Assembly: GCA_002104985.1 (NCBI GenBank)
Contig: MCGO01000373.1
Span: 1 to 24,347 of the forward strand
Direction of reading: 5' to 3'
Source: Rhizoclosmatium globosum
Taxonomy: Eukaryota > Chytridiomycota > Chytridiomycetes > Chytridiales > Chytriomycetaceae
Length of the DNA: 24,347 nucleotides
Shown here: positions 9,601-19,400 of the stretch, piece by piece
Layout: each line of letters begins with the position of its first letter
How positions within the stretch are numbered: position 1 is the stretch's first letter
Made by a program: the position numbers and the translations under genes
The notes under the pieces: generated by a model
Database searches by the model: none
What the model was told of the DNA's origin: nothing
The model's input: only the letters and a program-made list of their open reading frames with translations

Positions 9601-10432
9601 CCTCTCCCAAACCTTCACATCCCCCACCTCCAAAAAATCCACATCCTCACTCAACACCACCACAGATCCCAAAACCTCCTCCCCATCATCATCCCCCACG
9701 TCTCAAGAAAAACAAAACCACACAAGCAACAACAGCATCGCCCACAAATTCGCCGAATTCAAAGAATCCCTGACACACTCGAAACAAAGCCTGGCAACAA
9801 CCGCCACTACTGCATCACACCAACCGAGTCCCGCCCCGTCCACGCAGTCACCGGGAACAGACGACGTGAACCTCTTCCGTCCCGAATCGCAAGACTTCGC
9901 GTATTCTCCTGAAGTCGTAACGGCGTCGTACCAGAACATGTTCAAGACCGAGGGGGGTGTCTCGACGGATGAGTTGAGTCAGATATCGAAGGGGACTGGT
10001 GCGTCTGTGAAGGAAAGTAGTGCAGGGGGTGGGGAAGGTGATGAGACGCCGAAAGCGAAGCGGAAGGGGAGTGGGGATGTTCATTCAAGTAGACAGTCTG
10101 TGGGTAGCGTTGGAAAGAAGGAGGTGCACAGGTCTTCTAAATTGGAGTTGGCGGAGAAGAGGAGGTCTAGTGGGAATATTGTGAAGTCGGCGGAACGTTC
10201 GAGAGCGTCGTCGGTTTTATCAACGTCTTCTTCGGTGACTGGTTCAACATATTCTGCAAGCAGGCGGTCGAGTAAGTCAACAGTGAAAGAGCCAAAGCTT
10301 CCTGAAAAATTTAAACCAATTACGGTTCCTAATCCCGCGCATGGAAGTTCCGGAAAGTTGAAGCGTCCTGGGAAAGGGAGAGCTAATGACGATTCTCAGT
10401 CAGATACATCGTCAGTTTCAAATAATCGTTAA
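6644..10432 (+). CDS. Large Ser/Thr/Pro-rich disordered protein with internal repeats
   Basis: Three exons (6644-7127, 7301-8767, 8814-10432) join in frame to 1189 residues. No family is recognised. Residues about 60-165 look folded and end with a beta-like VLRDGDTLLVVW. The rest is low-complexity Ser, Thr, Pro, Gln and His, with short hydrophobic-amphipathic islands such as MLDALSDGIEVVQKA and KMVSFSESVVSKVSDSV. Two repeat families occur: RESTSTIRGLE.FV.E.SP (twice) and FQQPPGPP.NWHPPP with SQPRDSSHST (twice). The C-terminus is Lys/Arg/Ser-rich. There is no signal peptide or membrane segment. Pro-rich repeats of this kind often bind SH3 or WW domains, and this suggestion is weak. It is divergent from the deacetylase and convergent, with a 112-nt gap, with the expansin-like gene. 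The start is the nearest in-frame ATG after the shared promoter; the frame is open further upstream. Confidence 0.72.
7128..7300 (+). other. 173-nt intron of the disordered-protein gene
   Basis: Donor GTGAGT at 7128 and acceptor GAAATAG ending at 7300. Removal restores the reading frame (WSMV to DDTPLQ). It contains GAGCGAAGGGCGA and GTGAGCG with GCGAAGCGAAG, similar to the repeat in the deacetylase intron. Confidence 0.75.
8880..9143 (+). repeat. Two copies of a ~78-nt coding repeat
   Basis: Units at about 8883-8960 and 9066-9143 both encode RESTSTIRGLE followed by FV.E.SP and a hydrophobic helix-like stretch. They are separated by about 105 nt. Nucleotide differences are mainly synonymous, which suggests the peptide is kept. 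Confidence 0.65.
9329..9508 (+). repeat. Tandem ~90-nt Pro-rich coding repeat
   Basis: Adjacent units (about 9329-9419 and 9422-9508) each encode FQQPPGPP, NWHPPP and SQPRDSSHST. They differ at many third positions. Confidence 0.75.
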
Positions 10433-10544
10433 ATTAAGTATCACATAATAATATATGTTAAAGTTGCACTGTATATATTTTTAAGCGATTACAGAATAAG
10501 AAGAGATGGAAAAGGGTTTGTGACACAAATGAATTCTGTGAAAT

Positions 10545-11900
10545 TTACTGACGAGGCATAGTAGTGCCGTAATACTTTTTGTACTCTTCTGGGTTCTGTC
10601 TAAAGTACTCTGCCCACTCAGCCGAGTAATCTGCCTGCTGAGGCTGTAGCTGAGGTTGTAATTGCTGTGGTTGAACAAATCCGTAAGCCTGCTGTGGCTG
10701 ATGCTGAGGATAAAACTGTTGCTGTGGGGATACAGGAACGACAGGGACATCCATCGCTTGTGCAGGCAAAAACCCAGCAGGAGCAGGAACATCCATAATC
10801 GGAGTAGAAGTGTCACGACGTAAAGTTGGGTGACCAGCAGACCCGCTTCCACCTCCAAATCGGTTGATGATTTGCATTTGCTGGTCTTCACGTTGCTGGC
10901 GGGCGGTACGAGCTTTGAGCCATAATACAAAGGCAACGACAATTAAGAGGAACGTGGCGGCTGCAACACCGCCGAGAATGGGGCCAAGATTAGAGTCAGA
11001 CGACGATGAGGTACCTAATTAGTAAAAACAAATAGATGTTAGTCACCAATTATGTATGAGAATAAGGGGGCGTAAAGAAACAAGGTTATGATGCGCACTG
11101 CTTTGAATAGTTGTTCCCAATGAGATCATAGCCAATCCACTCGTAACGGTGGATAAGAGAGTGGAAGTAGATGAGGTTCCTTCTGCGAAATAGGGATAGG
11201 GGAGGGAATGCAGCGTCTCAGGAGAAACGATAATAGAAAGAAACAATAGAAACGAAATGGCCACAAACCGGAGTTTCCACTGCTTGTGGATGTAGTGACT
11301 GATGAAGTAGAGATACCACCACCCGAGATGGAAGAGGGGTTTGTGACAACACCCAGCGTGTCAGGACAAGGAGCAACGGTGTATGATGCAAAGTTGATCA
11401 CTCCCGAATTGACAGCTAGGTCAGTTGATCCCAAGAGAGCTCCCATCGCAGGTAGGGAGATGGAAAGGGGTCCAGAACTGCTGGTACTTGGGAATGAGTC
11501 AATGATCTGCACAGCAACGGCACGGCCTCCACATTGTCCCTATGAATCAGGAGAGTGATGCGAGTTTGGTAAGTAAGGGGACAAGGTCCCACGCACGCAT
11601 CGATTGAACCTTTCGGTGACAAAGCACTTGCTCACCTTCGCACACGATACAATAGCACACATGTTGTTGCAGACATTTGGATTGGCTTTGTAGAAGTCCT
11701 GGGTCACAGCGGCAAAGTAGTTTCTGAGACAAATGCGATGTGAGTTCCTCGGGTTCCCAAGCCTGTTTCAGGTAACCCGCTACTCACTTGTCCGTTGCTA
11801 CCATGTGACAGGCTCCATTCCCGTTAGCCGGCGAAGGGTCGGATGCCGTGCCCGTTCCAAAGTATTGGATCTTGACATTCGTGAAACTCTGAGAAGACAT
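10545..11900 (-). CDS. Expansin-like double-psi beta-barrel protein with one membrane segment
   Basis: Five exons (11788-11900, 11636-11723, 11269-11539, 11099-11182, 10545-11014) give 341 residues in frame. Residues about 10-125 match a double-psi beta-barrel of the expansin/barwin type: YFGTGTASD, NGACHM, YFAAV, CNNMC, GQCGGRAVAVQIIDSFP and a Leu-Ser-rich strand ending GVINFASYTVAPC. A Ser/Thr-rich stalk follows, then a membrane helix at about 198-218 (ILGGVAAATFLLIVVAF), a basic stop-transfer segment (KARTARQQR) and a Gln/Pro-rich tail ending YYGTTMPRQ. Family members loosen or bind cell-wall polysaccharides; a membrane-anchored form with an apparently cytosolic tail is less usual. No signal peptide lies before the barrel in this model, and only about 140 nt separate it from the upstream gene, so the true first exon may be missed. 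Confidence 0.78.
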
Positions 11901-12043
11901 CGTTTCGTTTGTGTCTTTGATGAAAGAAAAAAGGGGAAGGCTGAGTGTTCTCTCTTTCTTTCATACAGTCCGCTTCAGAAGACATTCACTAGTAACCACC
12001 CTTTATTAGGCTCATCAATAAATGCAATAACGAAATCAATGAT

Positions 12044-12962
12044 TTAAGCAAACAAGGCAGCAAGAATCAAGGAGAAAAGTCCAACAACAGTGCTAGAGGC
12101 GTCGCTAGCCTTTCCAGTCTGAGCTGCAGATCCTCCAGAAGCAGCGGTTGTAGAAGTTGCGGCGGTGGATCCTCCGTTGCTTCCTGGGACGTTAGGGTTC
12201 ATGTCTGTAATAAAACTGTTAGTTTTTCAAAGTAACTTTGAGAATCAAGCAGATATCACATACAAGGCAATTCAACCTTGCAAATAATCTGGTTTTGAGT
12301 CAGATCGAATAATCTCAGCTGATTAACGACTCTGAATCTGAATGAATCGAAATGGGTGTTTGTGCTTAATTGTTGAGTTTTAAAAGGAAACCGAGTCACT
12401 CACGAGTATGCTGCTCCAGGGGTTGTCGCCAACGAAAAAGTTTGGTCTCCTCCGTTACTTTGGCTAACAATGTCACTCACGAACGTAACGGCGTTTTGGT
12501 TCTCCTGAGGCTTGCCAGCAACTTCTGCAACTACTCCTCCGTACCACTTGGATCCGTACGCATTCAAGAAGGTGAAGTTCTTGACTTGGAACTATGAGAA
12601 TTTTAAATGGTTAGCAATGGTTGAATGATATCAAGAAGTTGGGTTGGATGCGTTGCGTGTATGCGTCACATCACCCCAAACCCTTGTCAACATATTTAAA
12701 CTCCGCAAAATGAGCTTCCCTTCCAGTATTCATTGATACTTACAGTACATCCATCAATAAACACAAAGGTACCCGAGCAGTAGACAGGATTGGCGTTGTT
12801 AAGACTCTGGGATGTTGATACTTGGATCAATGGAGCCGTCGTCTTTCCTGGAACATAGGTGGATGGATAAACATCCTTTTGGCATAGATCAACTTGTGGG
12901 GCATCGTCGGCTTTGGCAACAGCCGCGAGGAAGGCAACGGCGGTAACGAGAAGACGGAGCAT
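12044..12962 (-). CDS. Small secreted protein with GPI-type tail
   Basis: Four exons (12744-12962, 12404-12591, 12264-12337, 12044-12204) give 213 residues in frame. Residues 1-18 form a clear signal peptide (MLRLLVTAVAFLAAVAKA). The mature part has four or more Cys (DLCQKD, VYCSG, DGCT, IICKVE) and beta-rich segments such as FQVKNFTFLNAYGSKWYGG. A Ser/Thr/Ala/Gly-rich linker follows, then a C-terminal hydrophobic tail (VVGLFSLILAALFA) with small residues before it. That is the standard layout of a GPI-anchored surface protein. No domain family is recognised with confidence. It lies upstream of the expansin-like gene on the same strand, and an AATAAAG signal sits about 40 nt after its stop. 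Confidence 0.83.
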
Positions 12963-13777
12963 TTTCTAATGTTCTTTTTTTGGACCGCCACCAAAGAGAA
13001 GACAAAGTACAAAAACTAGGTTGTAATTTTGTATGTTTCTAGCAAGAGAATTGATCAGAAAAATGTTGCAAATGGATCGTTGCCAGAGCTGATTGAGTTG
13101 ATAGTTTACTACCCAAAGTGTGTACTTCAGCATATCCGTCGGACAATTCTACCCCTCTTTTCGACTTTTATTACGCAAGACACGCCGAGAATGCTATAGT
13201 CCCTGTCGGGTCTTTTTCGTTGGTTCGTTAAGGAGCTCTCCTTTTTTTTCTGCTTGCACAAAACTCTCTCCAAATCCCCTTCCATACCCGTTTCACCAAG
13301 CACTTCTGCCCTTGCTGATACGGCTATGATCTGTTTGCACTTCTCCTTGCACGTTTGATCAGATTTGGCTCAGCCTCATCCCTCTACCTCCCATCCCAGA
13401 CAACATCGAAACACCCTCTTCTATACCATAGATCTCTAGACCCCGTGGAAGATTCTTTAAATGGCGAAGAGGAAAAGGAAAACAACCGTCTTACAATTTC
13501 CTTCTGTAAAGTTTCCTTCCCTTGCTAATCAATGCAAGATGGAAGGGAAAAAGGAAGGAGACATTTTTGAAACCGTAAATAAATTAACAATGTAAATAAA
13601 ATACACAACTATCGACTGGAATTATGAAGGGGGAGCGTTTCTTGTGGAAGGATGTGGACTCTATAGGACTTATGCAGAAGGTCCCTTATTGTTTATTGTG
13701 TTCTTCTGGAAGCGTGAAAGTGAAACCCAGCAACATCCAGGGGACAAATATGCTGACAATATTGCCGCTCTCAGGAA
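12963..13777. other. Intergenic region between surface-protein and CRN genes
   Basis: 815 nt holding the promoters of the minus-strand surface gene and the plus-strand CRN gene, which are divergent. Pyrimidine-rich runs lie at about 13240-13430 and an AT-rich stretch at 13565-13610. An open frame from 13624 overlaps the CRN start in another frame and shows no family features. No RNA gene was seen. Confidence 0.5.
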
Positions 13778-16048
13778 ATGAACCAGAAGTTCTTTGTTCG
13801 GCACCAAATCAACGCTCCAGTAAAGATTACCACTCACTGTGACAGCAACAGAGTTGGAAGACAGTACCCACTTGAAGATGTGGCCGATATCATTGCAGCT
13901 TTTTTCCCTCGTGCATTACCCGTTGAACTTGGACGTTGTACACTCTATGAAGTGGTGAATGGGGTAGAAACGGCTTTGGAGCCCGATTTAGATCTTTCAT
14001 CGCTAGCTACTGGACGCACAGCCAAGACGACCCTCGTTATCAAGTCCCAGACTGATATGGAGGTCGAAGAAGCAGCATTTAACCCACCACGCATTGACAC
14101 AAGACAACCGTTTCTGCAGCCCAAATCAAAAGAGATCAAATATGTTGGGGTTTTGTCTCTCGACCCTCATGTAGATGAAAGTTTGGCAAAGTTTATGGCA
14201 TTGGCAGTGCTTATGGAACAGGATCCTGCCATATTGGCCATCACGACTTGTATTCAAAAGTTGGAGCACAGCGATGAAATTCCATTTGTGTTCGTCGAGG
14301 GATCGTCAGGAACAGGAAAAACACAAACCGCATTGACTGTCACCAGACTGTTATCGCAGACTGCACCTGCATTCTATTTTTTGTATAAGCCACCCACCAA
14401 ACCCGTCCAAGCGATATACCAGAACTTCAGATCAATCACAACGTTTTTCCGCAACTGTGTCAAACTGGACGGTGCCTTTTATGAAAACAATCTGTCCCCC
14501 AGTTGTAATTTCTTGTCCGCCCAAGACCTCCACGTTTTTGGCTTTATTTACAACGTTTTGCTCTCGTGTGGAACAAGTAATCTATTCGCAACAACTACAA
14601 CCAGCGCAACAGTTGAAACCTTGTCTGGTTTCGCCCTTCGAAATTTTTTGGAGCAGTACATTTCGAAATTTGGTCGACCCACATTTATTATTGATGAGTG
14701 TAATATTGGGTCAACAGACGAAGAGCATCAGATGTTTCGGTTTGTTCGAAATACTTTTCGTTGCATGGGCCTCGCACTTGTTTTGTTGGGAACAGACAGT
14801 CGCCTTGTTGAAGTGACAGACACTATTGGAAATTCAAGTCGCGCTGGAGGCTTTGCCGATTCTTGGTGCTTTGTATTCAACCAGCTCCCGCATTTGTGGG
14901 TGCCATCAATCATCCTCCCTGCGAATATGCCGAGTGGTATCAAGAATATTATTTTGCATTCACGGCCGTGGTTTGCAGAAACTGCTGCAAAATATTGGAA
15001 CAGTACTATGAATCCGAACCTGGACGGTATGATATCTGCAGTGTACGCAAAAATCGTCGAGGATAAGAAAATATTCGATTATGACTTTGGAAAACTTGGA
15101 CAAATCAGATTGTTCTTGGATAGTTCATATGTTGGGTCGGAGCATTCTGGTCTCATTCATCGCCACTTTGCACAAGAGAATGGGTTGCCAAACTTTCTTT
15201 TGAGCAGCAGCATCAAGGTGGTAAGTGAATCCGCAGAAGATTGGATTCCCGTCACTGTATTTCCACCTGTGGAAACTGATCCTCTATTGTATTTGAGCTT
15301 GACTGGATCATTGAACAATCCAGCCTTTGTCAGTCAGAACAAAAGTGTTCCATATCATTGGTTTTGGAACCAAGCGATAAACCTCCCCAGCAATCGACAA
15401 TATAATCTGCAGTATGAAAACGCCGCTCAAGCTGGGAATGATGGAAATCAATTGGAAACTTTGCTTGTAACTTGCGTATGTGTGGCGTCTCATTTTCATG
15501 GAGTGCAAGGAATTTTGCTGATGCCTTTCCTGAAGGAGCTTGTCTTTCACCTCCAATTCAAGCTTACTCACACTGCAACTGAAGTACATGACTACCAATC
15601 ATTGCTTGCGCCTATTAAATCGGTGAGGATTCCGTTTCTTTCGTGTCCTGGCTGGAAGTGGCCTGATTTTGTGTTTAATTCTGGGCTTTTTGGCACTCTA
15701 CGACGAACAATGAACAAAGAAAAGATTGATCTCTTTGCATACGATGGAGTTCTTTCTGGTGAATGTAAGTATTATTTGTCTGATATTCCACACAACGTCA
15801 TGGTTGGAATCTTGAATCGTACTCCTCCAGAATCTAAGTTGCATATTGTTTTGGTACGGTCGCTGCAGTCGGAATACTTTACAAAGCATGCTTACTCGAA
15901 TTGTGTAATTGGTAAAGTCGCGAAATCTTTTGTCGTCTGTATGCTGGATACAGGTGCGAATCCTCTGAAAGTTGAGCAAGTAAAAGGTATTCCAAAACCA
16001 AGAATCGCTACAGGAGTTATTTTGTTTATTGAATGTGCAAGAAATTAA
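13778..16048 (+). CDS. Crinkler (CRN)-like protein: header, P-loop NTPase, nuclease-like C-terminus
   Basis: An uninterrupted open frame of 756 residues. Residues 1-105 form an N-terminal header, probably ubiquitin-like, ending near TLVIKS. A P-loop NTPase follows: Walker A GSSGTGKT at about 175-182, Walker B FIIDE at about 304-308 and a sensor-like LVLLGTDSR. The C-terminus has a PD-(D/E)XK-like signature, Asp at about 651 in IDLFAYDG and GECK at about 661-664, matching the restriction-endonuclease fold reported for CRN proteins. CRNs are modular proteins of oomycetes, chytrids and other eukaryotes, some acting as nuclear effectors in host cells; the target here is unknown. No secretion signal is seen. 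The gene has no intron, unlike most neighbours. It converges on VWA8 with 42 nt between the stops. The body is duplicated at 21482-23428. Confidence 0.85.
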   Translation: MNQKFFVRHQINAPVKITTHCDSNRVGRQYPLEDVADIIAAFFPRALPVELGRCTLYEVVNGVETALEPDLDLSSLATGRTAKTTLVIKSQTDMEVEEAAFNPPRIDTRQPFLQPKSKEIKYVGVLSLDPHVDESLAKFMALAVLMEQDPAILAITTCIQKLEHSDEIPFVFVEGSSGTGKTQTALTVTRLLSQTAPAFYFLYKPPTKPVQAIYQNFRSITTFFRNCVKLDGAFYENNLSPSCNFLSAQDLHVFGFIYNVLLSCGTSNLFATTTTSATVETLSGFALRNFLEQYISKFGRPTFIIDECNIGSTDEEHQMFRFVRNTFRCMGLALVLLGTDSRLVEVTDTIGNSSRAGGFADSWCFVFNQLPHLWVPSIILPANMPSGIKNIILHSRPWFAETAAKYWNSTMNPNLDGMISAVYAKIVEDKKIFDYDFGKLGQIRLFLDSSYVGSEHSGLIHRHFAQENGLPNFLLSSSIKVVSESAEDWIPVTVFPPVETDPLLYLSLTGSLNNPAFVSQNKSVPYHWFWNQAINLPSNRQYNLQYENAAQAGNDGNQLETLLVTCVCVASHFHGVQGILLMPFLKELVFHLQFKLTHTATEVHDYQSLLAPIKSVRIPFLSCPGWKWPDFVFNSGLFGTLRRTMNKEKIDLFAYDGVLSGECKYYLSDIPHNVMVGILNRTPPESKLHIVLVRSLQSEYFTKHAYSNCVIGKVAKSFVVCMLDTGANPLKVEQVKGIPKPRIATGVILFIECARN

Positions 16049-16417
16049 ACAAAAACTTGAGGTTTCAAATTTTCCCTTAGAAGTACAGAATCAGTTCACA
16101 ATAGCTGAAAATAGCTCCTTCATGATACTCGGAATCTTGCTCGTATCCATCGCCAAGAATGCCTTCCCGCGTGGCAACTCTGAAACAAGTTTTGCCGCCT
16201 CATTGCCCAAACTGCCGATGAAAACGACTGCCGCATTCACTCGCTCATTACTCTCCATGACCCTTCCAAGCTCAGAAGCCGTGATGCCATATCTCCTCAA
16301 GTTCGCATCCGACAGCAGAATAACGTGACATTCATCAGCTTCATCAGCCTCTTTCGCCAGATCCGTGATGGCGCGCTGCAACGCGTTGACAGTATTATCT
16401 CCGGACCAGCAGAATTG
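14093..16417. repeat. Duplicated segment, copy 1 (CRN body plus VWA8 3' end)
   Basis: Aligns directly with 21482-23795 in the same orientation, at an offset of 7389 at the left end, 7380 at the CRN stop and 7378 at the right end. Identity by eye is about 97-98% in the CRN part, lower at the right end. The left border lies at the shared GACACAAGACAACC; the right border follows AGAATTG. Confidence 0.95.
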
Positions 16418-19400
16418 TGCATTGGCGTTCATATTTTGTAGAACCTTCATTTGATCCATTTCGTTCTGAGGCGGTTTCCCTTTATCCACCAGAGGAATAC
16501 ACGGCGAGTCCCCACTATGCCCAACAACGTCATAGACGAATTTAGATCGCAGTGAATTGTCCATAGATGCCATGATAAGTAAGGCGGTTTCCAAGGATCT
16601 GTTCAACCGCCCATCAAGTCCATTGAATCGATACATTGAGCCAGAGACGTCAAAGACAATCTTGACTCGTTTTGGCTTCTTCTGAACGAGACCAAAGTCT
16701 TGAACTTCGTTGCCACGGGTTTTGTAAATCGCCGTTTCACCAATTATACCTTCCACCAATTTTGTATCGTCCAGTTCTCCAATAACTTGGTTCTTGTTCC
16801 ACACGCGTTCCTTTTCTTTTGCCTTCGCGCCTTCTAAAATAACTTTCAAGCGTTGGATATCGCCCTTGACCGCGTCAAAGATCTGGGAGTACAATTCCGC
16901 TTCATATGAGTTCATTTTGATTTCCTCAAGCCGTTTCTTCAAGGCATCTTGACCCATCTTTCGCGCTGCTTCCAAGACATGTTTTGGAACTTTAGCTTTT
17001 TCTTCATCAGAGAGCTGGTGGACCTTGTGTCCCGCGTCCAAGCGATAAGGCCCTCCACGGCCTCCAAGGCCTGCTGTGCTTGAACCTCCCGTTCCACCTT
17101 TCCAAGTATTTCCACCAACATGTGGTTCATTTTTTGGATCAATTTTGCCTTCCTTGGGATCAACTATGCTCGCTGGAGCCTTGGTTGCATCCACTTCCTC
17201 TCGTTTAATAGTCAACGTCCCAGTTCGGCGACCCACTTCCGAATTCCAAATATCATTCAACCCTTCAATATTGAGTCCATGCTTTGCAAATACTTGCTTC
17301 AAGAGAATCGCCATATCTTGACGGTGAATGTCGAAATCAAACACGTTTCGAAGTGTTTGACCCAACGAGTCGTGTGGAAACATTTGCATATGTCGCACAA
17401 TCGCGAGAAGCTCTCGGAGGGAGAATGGATACGTGATCAAACCATCATCGAACTTAAAGAGTCAAAACAATCAGCATTTTCACCGCAAGATCACAAAAAC
17501 CCGACTTACCGCTTTTCTCAAGTCCCCAAATGAAAGCACAAGTCTTTCAATAACTTCTTTATCAACATCCGGCGCCGCCTGTTCCAGTAACTTTCTCTCC
17601 GAAACAGAATCAGGGTTCTCGACTGGGAAACACGAAAACGCTTCACCAATTGTTCCGAAAAAGTCATTCCCCATGAATGGATATCCTGGTCGATTTGCGA
17701 GAACAATGACTCTGAAGTCTGGGTGTATTTGGATTCCGTCGCCTCCAATCTTTCGGCCATCAGACAACGCCATTTCCCCCTGCTCAATCAGGGATTTCAA
17801 GGCAGCAGTAATGTACACGGGCGCTTTGTCTGCTTCATCAACAATCAAAACACGTCCGTGCTTGATGGCTCTCAGCAAGGGCGAGTCTTTAAGCACCAAC
17901 AAACCACGCTCGACAGTTGGTGTAGCAGTCAATGAAGATACAGTCGTATCACGATGCAACTGCATATACTCTCTCGGTCGTCCAAGCAACTCTAAAAAGT
18001 AGTCTGTCAACTTGTTCTTGCCTGTTCCTTGATTTCCAATCAGTAACAGATGTTCCCCCATCCCGAAGTCAACGGCCATGTTTTTCAGCACCAAGGTCTG
18101 AAGTGGATTATCAAAGAACGCTCGTGCATCGGATGTTGGGATTAAGGAACGTGATTCTGCATCTGACGGGGGGATTTGATACCGAGGGAGCGACACGTTT
18201 CCGATGGTGAGATGAGAGTCGGTCTTGGTGATTGTGAGGGACCCATCGTACGTCTCTGACTTGTTGATTCCAACATCACGGAGTATATCAAGCATTGAAG
18301 CACGGACAAGAGTTGGGAGGAAGGGGGCGAGACATTCTCGCCAAATGGAATCATAGAGGTCTCCTTCTTTACAGCCAGTCGCAGAGACTCGAGACGCAAT
18401 ACGAATGAGTTGGCGGGTTGTCAGGTTTCTGTGATGCCCAAAAGACATATTTCGATACTTGTGCGAAAAAGCGAGAAGCTTGGAAAGTACTTCTGGAGGG
18501 ACATTGGTTCGTGCTGTTGATCGTTTCAAGCGCAAATTAATAAAACGTGAAAATTGGAATGAAAACGAACCTTGCACTATAGCTTTTTCTTCTTCCGCCT
18601 CCATTTCTTGCACTTTAACAAAGTGGAACATGGTGGAAGTCTCTTCATTCAACCATCCATTTCCAGCCGCTGAATTTCCAACAAAAGGCACATTCGCAAC
18701 AACAACGACCCGGAACGACGGATGCATCCGAAACACGCCACGCTCATTCATAACTTCTTCCGTGAACCCACATTGCTGCATAACTTTATCAAAAGTATCA
18801 TGCCTCATCAAGTTACGTCCATCCGGAAGCGCCACTTCTCCATCCTCCAAAAATCGTTGGAGACTCGCAATCGCACCCCCAGAGAGCCATTCCACGCCAT
18901 TCAGTACAGCAAGTTTTCCTGTGAATGCTGCTTGGATCAAACCACTTGGTTGCCAACATGTGCTTCCGTCACTTCTGGTTCCTCGACGTGCGATTAGGTC
19001 TCGAACAGTCATGTCTCGGTAAATGTGAACTGTTTCAATATCGTACCCAAACGTTTCGGCGAATCGCGATATGGCTGTCTTTTTACCACTTCCAGTTGCT
19101 CCAACGAGGCAAGGGATTTCATTCAACACGTGGCATTGTGCAAGAATTGTTTGAAGTTGAGATTGTCGAGGTGTTTCGATATAAGACTTTGAGGGAATGG
19201 GTGATTGCAGACGGGTTCCTTTTTTTGTATCAGGCATTCGATGAGAGCAGTGAAAAACTCACCCAGAACACAAGGGACAGTCACACTGCTACTCTTTCCA
19301 TTTGATTCCACGAATGTAGCACGACCCCCTTTCCGTCCATCAAATTGAACCCCTTTCAAAACATACTCTGTGCTTTGAATTTGAGGACCTTTCTTTTCTC

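Noticed and set aside
13624..13842. 72-codon open frame just before the CRN start, as a CRN header or signal peptide
   Set aside because: It is in a different frame from the CRN and no donor/acceptor pair joins it convincingly.
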